From the NCBI GenBank assembly GCA_003254885.1, contig QANT01007639.1, forward strand, positions 1-64,000: a stretch of DNA of 64,000 nt, read 5' to 3'. Under the pieces are notes generated by a model. It searched no databases. It had not been told where the DNA came from and was given only the letters and a program-made list of their open reading frames with translations. The DNA comes from Purshia tridentata. Its lineage: Eukaryota > Streptophyta > Magnoliopsida > Rosales > Rosaceae. Both the position numbers and the translations under genes were made by a program. Positions 46,356 through 58,486 of the stretch are shown here, piece by piece (position 1 is the stretch's first letter; the number at the start of each line of letters is the position of its first letter).

Positions 46356-46600
46356 AGCAAATTATCTACCGATATACAAGATAGACTAAGTTTGTTACCT
46401 ATTCTCAATATAGTCTCATATTTATGCAAGAAATTGTTTAAATAAGGATACTATTTGTATCAATGTATGTGATATCATGTAAGGTTGAATCATCATTTTA
46501 TATAACAGAACAGGGGAAGAAAGATTGTTTATGTCTAGGAGAAATAAATGGTAGTGATTGTACAAAGCACATAAAGATACATCATACATGGAACTCAATT

Positions 46601-46639
<39 letters not shown>

Positions 46640-46796
46640 GACAGAGTAGCTTGGAACCTCCAAAGTTTTATTTCATTGCAAAAATCATATTCTCTGGCAT
46701 CTCTTCATTTTCGTAGTCTCTGGCACCTCTTCATCTCACAAAGAATTGCGAAATATACCAATTTGGTTAGGACAGAGTTTAGGTGTTCCATAGGCT
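46356..46796. other. Convergent spacer with (AT)n microsatellite
   Basis: Between the pseudogene end and the 3' end of the minus-strand receptor-kinase gene. It holds about 32 bp of (AT)n at 46605-46636. No gene was seen. Confidence 0.6.
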
Positions 46797-49700
46797 TTAG
46801 TTCAATTCAGATCCAACAAGAGTGTCTCTGACTAACTGCAATTCCTTGACAGCATGAGTTATATCCATTCTCCCTCTAGGTGATTCCACTGAACAAGCAA
46901 CTCCAATTCTGAGTATTGCAATCAGGCACTCTTGATTTAGGTCAGGTTTTCCTTGCTCTACAATACAGTTCTCTTCACTAGTTAATTCCTCATCTCTTCC
47001 TGCCCCTCCTTGGACAAACAATGGATCTAAAATTTCTGATATTTGTTCAGGTAATGCATTGTTAACAAAACTATGGAGTTGCAGTCCATCTTTAAACATG
47101 TCGTCAGTGGGCTTCTTCCCTGTCAGCATCTCTAACAAGAGTATCCCAAAGCTATATACATCGCCATACGTTGTAACCTTGCTTCCAATGCCATACTCTA
47201 CAAGTTTGTAGCTTTGATTATTACAAGTAAATATTTTTCAAAATTTCACTCACCAAAGTAAAAGGAAAATGCTTTTGACTAATTTGTTTTGGGTTTCATG
47301 ACCAGTTTCACAGCTAATTTTTTTCAAAAATTTCTGTAGAATGCACGCAAGCAACAACAGTTTAATAGAACTGAAACAACAGAAACATGTTTGAGGTAAT
47401 TACCTGGTGCAGCATAGCCAACGGTTCCCTTCAATCCTATTGAGCTGCTCTGATTAAGATTAGATATAATTGTAGCTTCTGGAATGAACCTTGCTAATCC
47501 AAAGTCACCCACATGAGCAGTCAGATCATTGTCAAGTAGGATGTTGCTCGGCTTCAGATCACAATGAACAATTGGATCTTGGCAATGATGATGGAGATAA
47601 TCCAGAGCAGAGGCCACATCAATGGCCATGTTTAATCTCTGGAGAAGACTTAGCATCCTCAGTTCACCATCTACATCATCTGCTTCTGAAAATGGATGTA
47701 GCCAACTCTCCAGACTCCCATTGGGCATATACTCATAGATAAGAGCTTTGAAGTCATTGCCTTGAAAATCAATACTTGAGCAGGCAGTTAAGACTTTCAC
47801 AAGATTGCGGTGCCGAATGTTTTTCAAGGCTTCACATTCAGCTATGAAGCTTTTTAAGGCACCTGGTTGATGCAGGTGGAGTACCTTTACTGCAACAACT
47901 GTTTCATCAGGACCAAGAATTCCTTTGTAGACAGAACCAAAACTACCAGTACCAATTAAGTTGGCTGAGGAAAACCCCCCAGTAGCTTGAAGAAGATTTT
48001 CATAGGATACCTTCCAATGTAATTCCTTAGATGGTGAAGCTGCTGTAGAAGGTTCTGTTTTCATCTTCCTCAACCGACGGATAACTAGAAGAGACATTAT
48101 CAAAACTAATCCCAGAAGCCCAGAAAGCAGTAAGATCACTAATTTGAGTCCTTGAGATATCTTTCTTCTCTTTGGCTTACTGGCAGTGCAGACTGGCAAG
48201 TGTAATTCAGATATACCTCCACAAAGCTTTTCATTTCCTGCTATTGAAATGGCAGTCACATTTTTGAAAACCCCTCCTGTTGGCACTCCACCCTCTAAAT
48301 GGTTGAAAGAAAGGTTTAAAATCACAAGGGAAATGTACTGAAAAAATTGTGGAATTTGGCCAGATAAGTAGTTGTGTGAAAGATCCAAGTCTTGAAGTCC
48401 TCTCAAGGAACTAAAAGATGGAGGAATGGTTCCTTCAAAAAAGTTACCCTCCAAGTGAAGGTGTTCTAAGGATACACAACTACCAAGGCTACTGGGAATT
48501 TCTCCAGACAATTTATTCTCAGATAAATCCAAGTGCCCAAGATTTTTCAAGGTTCCAACTTCTGAGGGCAGTGAACCAGTCAATTGGTTTTGAGCAAGGT
48601 TCAGGGAAATGGTTAGGGAAGAAAGACTCATAACTTTTTTGGGTATAGTTCCATTAAGATAATTCCAAGAAAGGTCTAGCTCTTGCAAGTATGATAGATT
48701 TCCAAAACTTGAAGGAATAGATCCTGTCAAGCGATTCATTTGAAGATAGAGTGCATAAAGTTGAGACATGTTGACGAGGGATGATGGAATCTGGCCAGAA
48801 AACTCATTTTCAGACAAATCTAATCGCCGTATCATCCAAAGGTTACCAACAATTGCTGGAATGCTACCACTGAAGTTATTTTTCTGCATTGTTAATTCAG
48901 TCAAGTTAACAAGGTTCCCAATTCCAGTAGGGATGCTTCCAGATAATTGATTTCTTCCCAGTCTCAATGACACAAGTTGGGTTGAGAGGTTGGATATGGA
49001 GTTAGGCAACACCCCTCCAAATTGGTTTTCACTAATATCAAGAATTTGTAAGTTTCTGCATCTAGTCAAATAGTTAAAGAAACTCAAGTCACCAGCTTCT
49101 CCTGTGCCAAGGGAATTGGAAGCAAGAACCAGCCACCACAGACCAGTTAAGCCTCGAAAATCAATTGTAATTTTTCCAGTGAAATTGCTTCCATTTATAT
49201 CAAATTCAAGAAGATTTGAGGCATTGGATAATGATGTTGGTAGGGGTCCAGTAAATAGATTGTGACCCATATTGAAGACTAACAAATTAGGAAGAGTGAA
49301 GCCCAAGTCTGAGGGCAAACTCCCTTCTAGTTGATTGTATGGCAAGCTAAGCCTTGTAATAGATGAAAGATTGAAAATTGAGGGAGGCACCATACCAGAA
49401 AGTTGATTAACACCAAGTCCAAGAAATTCTAAGCTCTTCAAGCGGCCCAATGAGTCTGGTATGTTTCCCTCCAACCTGTTAACTGCAATAGACAGAGATT
49501 TAACAGAGGAAAGGTTGCCTAAAGAGCTTGGAAGTGATCCACTAAGGTTGTTATAGTGAAGCTGAACTCTCTCAAGCTTCTGTAACGACCCTAGCTGATA
49601 TGGGATTTTCCCAATCAACTTGTTGAAGCCCAAACGCAGCCAGATGAGGCTAGAACAGCCAGAGAGATTAGCTGGGATATCCCCAGAAAACGAATTGTTG

Positions 49701-50134
49701 GAGAGGTTTAGGTATTTGAGCCTGAAAAGATGGCCAATTTCTTGGGGAATAACACTGTGGAAGTGGTTGAGTTCAAGGAAGAGGCCTGAAAGGAAGGTGA
49801 GGTTCCCTATGTGAGGAGAGAGTGAACCCACCAAGTCATAGGAGCTCAAGTTCAAGGTGGTCACTCGCTGGTGAAGGTGACCACAACTGACCCCAGTCCA
49901 GTTGCAGAAATGGAGAGAATCATTCCATGAGCTCAAAATGCGATGTGGGTCGTCGATTATGTGAGCTTTAATGGCGAGTAAGGCAAGCCTATCAGTCTCA
50001 TTTCCATTGGAAAAGGTAGCTGCAAAAGTGGAAAATGGTGAATGCAGCATGGTGATGAACAAAGATAGGACAGACAAATTGAAGAACAATGAGAAAAATA
50101 GTGTTGAAGTCTTGCATGAAAGATAAATGGCCAT
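46797..50134 (-). CDS. LRR receptor-like kinase, subfamily XII (EFR/Xa21-like), non-RD
   Basis: A second intact receptor of the cluster, convergent to the one at 40046. Exon 1 is 50134-47404 and exon 2 is 47197-46797, joined through CCA G|AG TAT into a PEYG motif, 1043 aa. The ATG at 50134 was chosen; the frame extends nine codons further but only from a TTG. A strongly hydrophobic signal peptide ([19 protein letters not shown]) leads into [14 protein letters not shown] and the cap FCNWTGVSC, then about twenty-one LRRs. A membrane segment ([21 protein letters not shown]) and a kinase follow, with [30 protein letters not shown] (non-RD) and GDFGLARF. The intron position matches the other copy, but sequence divergence is much greater than between 40046 and its pseudogenes, so this is an older lineage. 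A partial copy of its last exon lies at 38618-38940. Confidence 0.93.
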
Positions 50135-50564
50135 TGACGGTTCTAACTCTTGAAAGGCCAAGTGATGAGGTAAGAGACTGAGAGAGTACTAAGATTTAAG
50201 AGGTATGGGCATATCTGTCTGGTTCTTGGAGGGAGTTCCATTGTTGCTAAATAAGACTTTTGCCTTTTGACATGGCAGTGAAAGTAGGTCCACATTTTGT
50301 TGATAAATTTGGTCTAGTCTATTGAAAACCCGGTCAATCTTAATTTTTGTTCACTTGACAGTTTATTATTTGCTATAAATAAAATTCAAAATAAGCTGTG
50401 TTATTAAACGAATGAAATAATACTACATTAGTTGAATTCTATAAAGTTAAAATGATAAATAGTACCTTTAATACCACTCATAGATATTTGACTCACTAGT
50501 TTACTTGCGTAGACATCAATCAGACAATCACCAATCATGTGGATACCATTCAACATTTTATAGC

Positions 50565-50598
<34 letters not shown>

Positions 50599-52457
50599 TA
50601 TGCAGGGGAAAGATGACTATGTGGTGTTAGAATGGACAATGGACCATATTTTATCTTCCGAGTGTGAAAGCAGTATTTGACCATTGACAAGAATCTGCAG
50701 TAATTATGGTGGGCAATATCTTAAGCTTAAGTAGATTGGTGCCTAACGCAACTTCAACAAGGTTGATTTGTTGTTTTGTTTTAGTGGAGTTGGTTCAATT
50801 GAGGACACTGGTAAAGTTTTCATTAAGCAGTTATATATGACTAGCGTGAGCAACAATCCAAGACTCAAGTCGGATCAACTGATCAAGCTACAAGCTCTAG
50901 TACCCTGTGACTCTACAGTACTGAATATAAGATGCCCAATTTTACATTGAAGGTCCCATCTGTGTTAAGAATTTTGGAAATCTATTCTTTTTGGGATGAC
51001 TTCTGGTTCTCAGCCATGTTGGGCTTTCCTATCAAAAAAATCATATTGGGGTTTGTCTAGCAGGCCCAAGACCACTAGGATAAATTTGTAGGCCAATTAA
51101 GAAAAAATGCTTCAACCTTGGTGATAATATGCATGAATCACACTCCACATAGAGCATGGCTTGCAAAGGCAATTGTATTTGTATGGTAATATTCTTTTTT
51201 CTAGATATATGAGATGTTATATTGTCAGTGTGGACCACAATCAAACAAATTTCACTTAATCAATGATCCAGATTGTTAATCTTATGAGAAGATCCCTACA
51301 AATGTAGGCCAAGAGTGAAAGACACCATGTCCAAAATCGACCCTGAGTGAAATATTCACCCAACCCAAGACCAGTTCCAAACTTCCAATTAACTACTATT
51401 TCCTCTTTCCCGGGTCGATGACAACACGAAAACCCAGGCAGAAATAAAGGCCCAGGGCCAGTTACCTCGTGTGAATTTAAAGTTTTAACGTAATAATTAA
51501 ATAAAGCAATAAATGACCATCAGCAGGGTCACGTGACACCATCACCGTCCAACATTTACTACAACCTTTAGATAATTTCAGTTTTCAAAGATAGGGTTGT
51601 AATTTGTAAATTTGTAATTATGTAAGTGTACTTTTTGTTTATAAATTCTCGTTTTCAATCTCATTATGTTAATTGGGAAAGGAAAAACAATAAAAATATG
51701 CCTAAAACAAATCAGTTAAACAAAAAATAACACTAAAAAAGCACTGCTTACCTAAAAGACAATAATAATATAGAGTCTAATTTTAACATGCAATTTCAAG
51801 TGCAAGTACTCACACTTAATATAGTGTTCAAATTTTTTCTCGTAAGTCGTAACTTTAGCTTGAAACAAAATTGTGGAGAAAAATTTGATTGCATGACATT
51901 GTTAATAAGAAAAATTGTATATCATACAAATGCACTTATAAATTTTGGATGTAATGAATTCAATTTTTAATAATGAATTTAAATATGTGAATTACTGTTA
52001 AGATATTCACGTAACATTTGATTTTTTTTATGCCAACAATTATGATGTCAAAAAAAAAAAAAAAGGTACCATCAGCTAAACTTAATCATCATCGACATAT
52101 ACAAAGAATTGTTATAGACGAATTATCTTCCTTTAATAAAAAAAATCCTATAAATAACATAACTTCTTCTCTTAAGCAAATTGCTAATCGCAAATTACTA
52201 GTCTCAAATTGCTAATCGCAAATTACTAGTCTCAAACCAATTAAGACACTGACGCAGCATTTGCCACTTTTAGTGCTCATAATTGATTGACAGAAAAAAC
52301 GAAGGGCTAAGATTGAAAGCAGTGATAACGGAGGGCCACATGTTTCTATTTGCTTTCCCATCATTCATGTCTGCAAAAATACTCACCAGTTGGTTGAGAT
52401 TCTCACGTTGGGTGACAGCCAGATTGATTCAACCCAGCGTGATGCGTGTCCTCGCAC
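50135..52457. other. Spacer between receptor-kinase cluster and CBM20 gene
   Basis: Promoter side of the minus-strand receptor kinase, an (AT)n run at 50568-50595, a short 20-bp repeat of CAAATTGCTAATCGCAAATT-type sequence near 52178-52230, and otherwise unassigned AT-rich DNA. No gene is supported. Confidence 0.5.
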
Positions 52458-52465
52458 CACGTGTC
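52458..52465 (+). promoter_or_regulatory. G-box/ABRE-like element (CACGTGTC), CBM20 promoter
   Basis: CACGTGTC lies about 45 bp upstream of a TATA-like TATATAA and about 250 bp before the ATG of the CBM20 gene. This is a binding motif for bZIP or bHLH factors in light or ABA control. The assignment is positional. Confidence 0.45.
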
Positions 52466-52510
52466 ATCGGATCCGAACCTTTATCCCCACTGGGTCCCAC
52501 ACACAACCCG

Positions 52511-52517
52511 TATATAA
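52511..52517 (+). promoter_or_regulatory. TATA box of the CBM20 gene
   Basis: TATATAA follows CCCG and is followed by a pyrimidine-rich stretch (CCTCTCCCTTTCACTCAC) typical of a plant transcription start region, about 200 bp upstream of the ATG at 52711. Confidence 0.55.
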
Positions 52518-52710
52518 CTAAGCCTCTCCCTTTCACTCACAAAAATAGGCTACAATATATTAATATCCACCAGGAGTGGATTACTCTCAGAACCAAGTGA
52601 CAGAGACCCCAGAAGCAAACAAAAACTCATCAACATCTTGGAAGCTAAAGCAACCGACTTCAGCTACGCTTTTCTGGGTTTGTTTCAGTGAGTGAGTTAG
52701 TGAGCGAGTT

Positions 52711-55656
52711 ATGGAAGCCTTGGCGAGTCCGACGAGTTCGAGGGTCGTCTTCGGCAAGTACAGGTACAGAGAAACTGGCTTTGTTGAAAGGCTTCAAGTT
52801 TGTTTTCTCAGGCCTCAGAAAAGTGGGGACCTTCGATTCTTGAATTTGGTGGCGTTTCTGCAACAGAGCAACCCCATCCGACCCATCACTTGTCTGGCAT
52901 CCAAATCCCAGGTTTCTTTCTATAATTCAGTGCTTGGTTCTTGACACACAGATTTCCATGTCGTTTTCTTTGTTTCTAGAATGTATAATATCATATATAT
53001 ATATATATAATATATATATTCTTTTGCTGTTGCCACTAAAGTTTTGGAATCTTTCTTTCTCCCCTTTGATTTTAGAATAAATTATCATTAATGGGCAGCT
53101 GAAAGAAATGAAGCTTCTTTTTCGCATTTGGCAATGATATGAGATATTATGGTGGTACCTTTCAAAAAAGGGTGATTTAAAAAATCTTTCTTCAGGTTTT
53201 TAATCATTACCCATATAAGACAATATGTTAATCCGAACAGGATCAAAAAAGGGTGTTTCAAGATTTTGTTTCCATATCATAAAAGATCATTATTGTTATA
53301 GAATGCTTGTGCCATGAGGGCTGGGTGTATCCTGTTTGTTCTGAAATAGTCAGTCTGATTGCTGAGTGCTCTCTATGCAGACAGAATTGGAGACTGCAGA
53401 TGCTCAAATTCAAGAAATATGTGAGTTATTCTCTTTTTCCTTAAATTTATCTCTTTATTATTTATTTTTTGCATATTGTAGTCTCAATGACGATTCCATG
53501 TGTTGCAGATCAAACAAAAACTATTCATGTCAGATTTCAGTTGCAGAAAGAGTGTGAGTATGGCGAGCAGTTCCTTATAGTAGGGGATGATCCTATGTTC
53601 GGTATGTGGGAACCTTCAAGCGCAATACCGATGGACTGGTCAGATGGCAATGTGTGGGCTGTTGAGCTGGTGAGTAGAAGAAATCCACAAAGATGTTCAA
53701 TTTTTTGGCCAAGTGATGGCCAAATTTGAGGTTTAATGTCTTTGTTTGTAATTAGGATGTACCAGTTGGGAAAGCCATCCAGTTCAAGTTTATACTAAAA
53801 GAAAGCACAGGGAATATCTTGTGGCAGCCTGGCCCAGATCGAATTTTCCAAACCTGGGAAACTAGGAACAGAATCACTGTTTGTGAAGATTGGGGAGATG
53901 CTGAAGCTCAGAAAATAATAGAGGAAGACCAAGTTTCTAATCCAAGCAAGGATTTTAATGTCAACCCAGATATGTCGATTGTGAGTGAGAACTTGACTCT
54001 TCCAATAGAGGAACCAGCCTTTACTATAAGCAAGGAACCAACCATTGCTGATAGTAACACTGATCCAGCTGAGATCCCGTTAATGGAACAAAATTTTGGT
54101 GATAATATTTCTCCTTCACAAGAGAAGCCCAAAATTATTGCTGCAGAGAATATAATCCCAAAATGGCCAAGGCCATTAACAGAACCATGTGAGGAACAAA
54201 TTGCTGGAAGAACTGAAGATCTTAACGAAGAGAGAGTTACGTTTCCGAATGTGGATTCTGCAGCCATCTCAGATATGGATTTGTTGGTGGCAGAGAACAT
54301 TTTTGGAAATAATGGCAGAGCTGCAAAAGTCAGGAACCTTGCAACCACACACATTGAGGGAAGCCTAATTAACTATGAAGAAGGTCATGTTCTGGTACCT
54401 GGCTTGACTCCTTCACCAGCTGTTCCAACTGAAGAAGCAAAGAAAGAGGAAGTTGAGAAACAGATGTCCTTTGATGGTTCGGTTGGAGTCTTTGAAGCTA
54501 ATGATCTTAATATGCCAGAGGTAACTGCTTGATGAGAGTGAAGTTTTATTTCTCTCTTTTTCTTCTACTACATTTACCTCAGCCTGAAATAACATTCGAA
54601 TCCATTTCCATAAACCGCGAGTTGTCCAGGGCTGGTTCTATACTAATTAGTTTTTGGTTTCAGCTTGTATGTTCTTGCAATCTATGTTTTCTATAAAGAA
54701 AAGTTCATGAAGATGATGTATGGCAATTGGCAAGGCAACTATTTGATTTCATTAATGTTGAACAATCCTCTTAAGTTGTCATAAACGTAAAGTGAGAGTA
54801 TCCTTAAAGATGAGATGTTCTCGTTTCATCTTAACAATCAGCAGTCCACAAAGTTGAACATCTTTGCACTATTGAAGTAATAAAAGTTGTATGCTAAAAT
54901 TGCGTGGTCTGAGTAAAATTGAAACTATCTAGAGGTCAAAATATGCCACTGAATGCTCTATCAAGCACTCTGTTTATTTCTATTCTTCTGCTGGCAATCA
55001 TCGAGCATTTCCATATAGTCAAATATTCATTATAGAGGGAACCTATTCCTAAAACCATGGAATGAGTACATATCATCAACCACCACTTGACTATTGCAGA
55101 GTGTTATGGAAATGAGTAGTGATATTGTGACAATTGCATAAATTTTAGATAATGAATGGTTTGTCACTGCTATGCTTAAAGGCGATGTTTTATTCTTCAA
55201 CAGCAGAGTTTAATATAGCTTATCTTTCTCCTTTTTACTGCTATTGTTGATATCTGGTTTCTGTTGCTTTTCATGTAATCGAACCAATGAATTCAGCTAG
55301 ACAAGAAGCAAAAACCATACAGTGACCCACCTCAAGCAGAAACAACTGACATGATCAATGATAACAAAGAGAAGCAAGAACCATACAGTGATTCACCTCA
55401 AGCAGAAACAACTGACATGATCAACCATAATGAAGAGAAGCAAGAACCATACAGTGACCCACCTCAAGCAGGAACAACCGACATGATCAAGGATAACGAA
55501 GAGAATTTTGATGGTGAACTCAAGAAAATGTCCCACCCTGATAAAAGGGATGAACACTCAGACTCCCAACCAATCAACGACAATGTCTTGCATAATGACC
55601 TGCAATGGGGTCGAAAAATGCTGCAGAAACTTCTGGGTAATTTCAGATTGCTTTAG
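52711..55656 (+). CDS. CBM20 starch-binding-domain protein, plastid-targeted
   Basis: Five exons (52711-52911, 53381-53420, 53509-53669, 53756-54520, 55297-55656) give 508 aa. Exon 1 encodes a basic, Ser/Thr-containing leader that fits a chloroplast transit peptide. Residues about 82-180 form a CBM20 domain: [45 protein letters not shown] and ILWQPGPDR. The aromatic residues expected to stack on glucan chains are present. The long remainder is acidic and probably disordered. In the last exon it holds three perfect-phase 22-residue repeats of the [20 protein letters not shown] type. The C-terminus is [16 protein letters not shown]. No catalytic domain is present, so it may be a scaffold or regulator at starch (inference). 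Arabidopsis At5g01260 is the likely counterpart, next to CPL2, as here. Confidence 0.9.
55306..55503 (+). repeat. Three in-frame 66-bp tandem repeats in the CBM20 gene
   Basis: Units at 55306-55371, 55372-55437 and 55438-55503 each encode 22 residues (K-Q-x-P-Y-S-D-x-P-Q-A-x-T-T-D-M-I-x-x-N-x-E). The phase is exact and few substitutions separate the units, so the expansion is recent and tolerated. Confidence 0.95.
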
Positions 55657-58486
55657 TGCATTTACTTTGCAGAAAACCAGGGAAGAAATTATGGAATTCA
55701 TATCTAAAGTCTGTGACTCTCCTGCTTTGTTGCTGAAGTTCTTGGTAGCTCACAAAGAAGACAGGATAGTGACATTCTTCATAGCTGCTGTATGTACATA
55801 CCAACTTTGTTGTTTCACATTAACATTGTTGCTCCCTGTTATTTAAGAGTGCTCAGGTTTAATATTCTTTTGGTTTTTGTCATATGTATACCAGGAAATG
55901 TTACACTGTGTGCCAATTAGAGCTGAGATTAGAAATTTATTTTGTTATGGACACAAATTGATATGTGGATTGAGGATTTGTACCAGATATAAAGTTTTGT
56001 AAAGCTTCTTCAGAATGCTGATTATTGTACAATTGGTTGTTCTTTTCTTTCTAATATTGTCATGAAATGAAGTTGGTTGAAATTATGAATACATTTGCTG
56101 CCCGAGAATGAGTCTCAAGTTTGCATTTGTAGATCAGCCCAAATTTGGTTCTAACATGGGTTCATGTTTCCATTTTCTTGTCACAGCTTTCACTTCCACA
56201 TAAGAGTAATTGTTCTATATAACTATTATTGTTCTGTATAACTAATTTATTTATATTATATTATTGTTCAAAGTGATTCGTAACTGTTCAATATATTTTA
56301 TTTCATCCAATCTGTTATATCAGGGCAAGACATTATCATAAGGTGGAAGTGGAACACGCATAACATATTACTGGGAAGAATAATACTCGATTCCAATTTC
56401 CAATGACTAGAGATTTACGTTAATCATCAACATGCCCACAGCGTACGCCATTGGGTGCTTTTCTGCCTCATTTCGAGGTCGGCCTATCCTTTAAGTATTT
56501 AGTGTTCGACTGTTGAGATTTATAGCTAAACATCAATCAATACAGCTAGAATAGGACATTCAAATTCACCACTTTCATTTCCATATTTATTTGAAAATCA
56601 CGCCAGTCCACTGCACAGGATTACAGAGCAAGATTAAAAAAAAATTAAAAAAATGATCAATTATTTTGTGTTCCACTTATTTAGTGTGTTTCATGTTATT
56701 GTATGACGTTGTATAGGAAATACACTCCGTTAGACACTCAAATATCCCACTTTTTACTTCCATGTTTACATAAACATAACAATAGTCTAAAGATTGTAAG
56801 AAAACAAAATTTGGAAGAAGTGCTTCATAGAATCACCATATCAAATTTCCAAACCACTCTACAAAAAATTAAAAAATAATAGTAATCCACCTTTACTAAC
56901 AAAATTACAAACTCATTCACCTTGGCAATAATCTAAACCAACTTTGCTATCAGGGAGAAATAAATTTTGAATTGTATAAGATGCAAAGTTGTATGTACCT
57001 CTAAAGCCAATAACGCACTCTTAGCAGCAACCAAAAAAGAAAAATAAGCAATATTAATTAATAAAATTTAAAAAAAAAACTCGTAATAGTCATAATAAAT
57101 AATAATCAAGTGTCTATCTGATGTTGTGAGATTTAAGTTGGGGGATATTTGGTTTAATTTGCTGAGAATCTTTGTAATGCTCATTTAGAAAATAGAATGT
57201 AAGAGGGAAAAATGTATTTACAAGGGCCATGCTCAAAACATTGGTATTCTACAACTACTGATTTTCCTTCTAATTTTTTTTTCTTTTTGCAAAGCCCATA
57301 GCCCCTCTTAGTCCCTTTTATGTTCCCCCCCTGGCTGCCGCGAAAATGATAGGCTTCTTGAACCACACAATAGTTCTTCCTTGGATCGTTTATTTGGAGC
57401 AGATTGTAGCAATCTGCCAAAAAAAAATTGCGACTGAACTAAGTATATGAAAGGAGTCATATTCATAAATTAAGAGCATTGGACTCATACATCCTTTTAT
57501 TATTCGAGAAAGGTGCCATCAGAACACAGGTCATTTAATGTAACCCAAACTCAATAAAATTAAAAGTCTAAAATGGACCATAAAGGCCGGGTGTATACAC
57601 CTTTGTGTGTCTATCTCCATCATCGCATGACTTTAACACATGATGAGAGATGGATACAAAGATTGTACACACCAGTCTAGTGATAGGTAAGTTTTTTTTC
57701 CCAACCAATACCCTTCAAGATTCCACATAGTTAGCCCTGAAAACAACAAAGATAATCTTCGGTATGCCTCAAATTTTAAATAAGGAAAACAACAGGGTCG
57801 TGTTACCTTGGGGAAATGGCACGCTTTTGAACTTGCTGACTCGCCACAATAGACGTACTCCCCGGTTCAACTTGAGCAGCCTGTGTATTTGGCATTGAAC
57901 ACATGGGTTTTAATCAGGCAATTCAACACAAAGTTATTATGATTACATACTAGATGGAGCTCTAGTGTATTCTATTTGTCGAGAAAAAGAAAGGTGTCAT
58001 GTATGGTAGAGAAGCTTCATTCTCACAAGAAGAAAAAATGCACAAATTAGATCCAGCATATATATATTGGTTTTCCCAGTAATAGTGAAGGGGAAAAATG
58101 TAAAGAAAAAGGAGAAAAGAATCCTACTTTCTATATTTATCCAATAGGAAGGTACTGAATAATTATTAAAACTTAGTACGAGGTAAAAATAACACAGCTA
58201 AACCAAGTACATGGGAATACTTGGATAATGGGTAGAAATGAGGGACTGACAACCAAGCCCGTACCTTTCAAAACAGGAATTAATGGAGCCTGTAAGGCAG
58301 CAGTAGCAGACATGAAGCCAGCTCACTCCCCTTTCAGTGTTTAAGCCATCACATCTCCGTGCGATGCAAATTTCAGAATAGGAGTGGTTCTCCTTATAAA
58401 ACCACTACCACCCCTCATCCGAAAATGTCTTGCCCACATACCCTTTATCCAAGCATCTCCTATGTTTTTGAACATGAAAAATCAAA
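55657..58486. other. Convergent 3' region between CBM20 gene and CPL2
   Basis: It contains the 3' untranslated sequence of both genes. On the minus strand, possible spliced 3' exons of CPL2 lie at 58289-58265, 57880-57807 and 57736-57715, each with good AG and GT boundaries. The middle one has an open, protein-like frame (AAQVEPGSTSIVASQQVQKR). An open frame at 57181-57420 on the minus strand has no recognisable family. The rest is AT-rich with nothing seen. Confidence 0.5.

Noticed and set aside
50135-50161. Nine-codon upstream extension of the minus-strand receptor kinase
   Set aside because: It begins with TTG; the ATG at 50134 gives a normal signal peptide.
55657-55846. Possible further exon of the CBM20 gene after 55656
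   Set aside because: It would need an intron of about 35 bp; the C-terminus [13 protein letters not shown] is the expected family ending.
57181-57420. 79-codon minus-strand frame with Lys-rich patch
   Set aside because: It resembles no domain I know and lies in the convergent 3' region; possibly a 3' exon of CPL2, but no frame-consistent splice path was clear.
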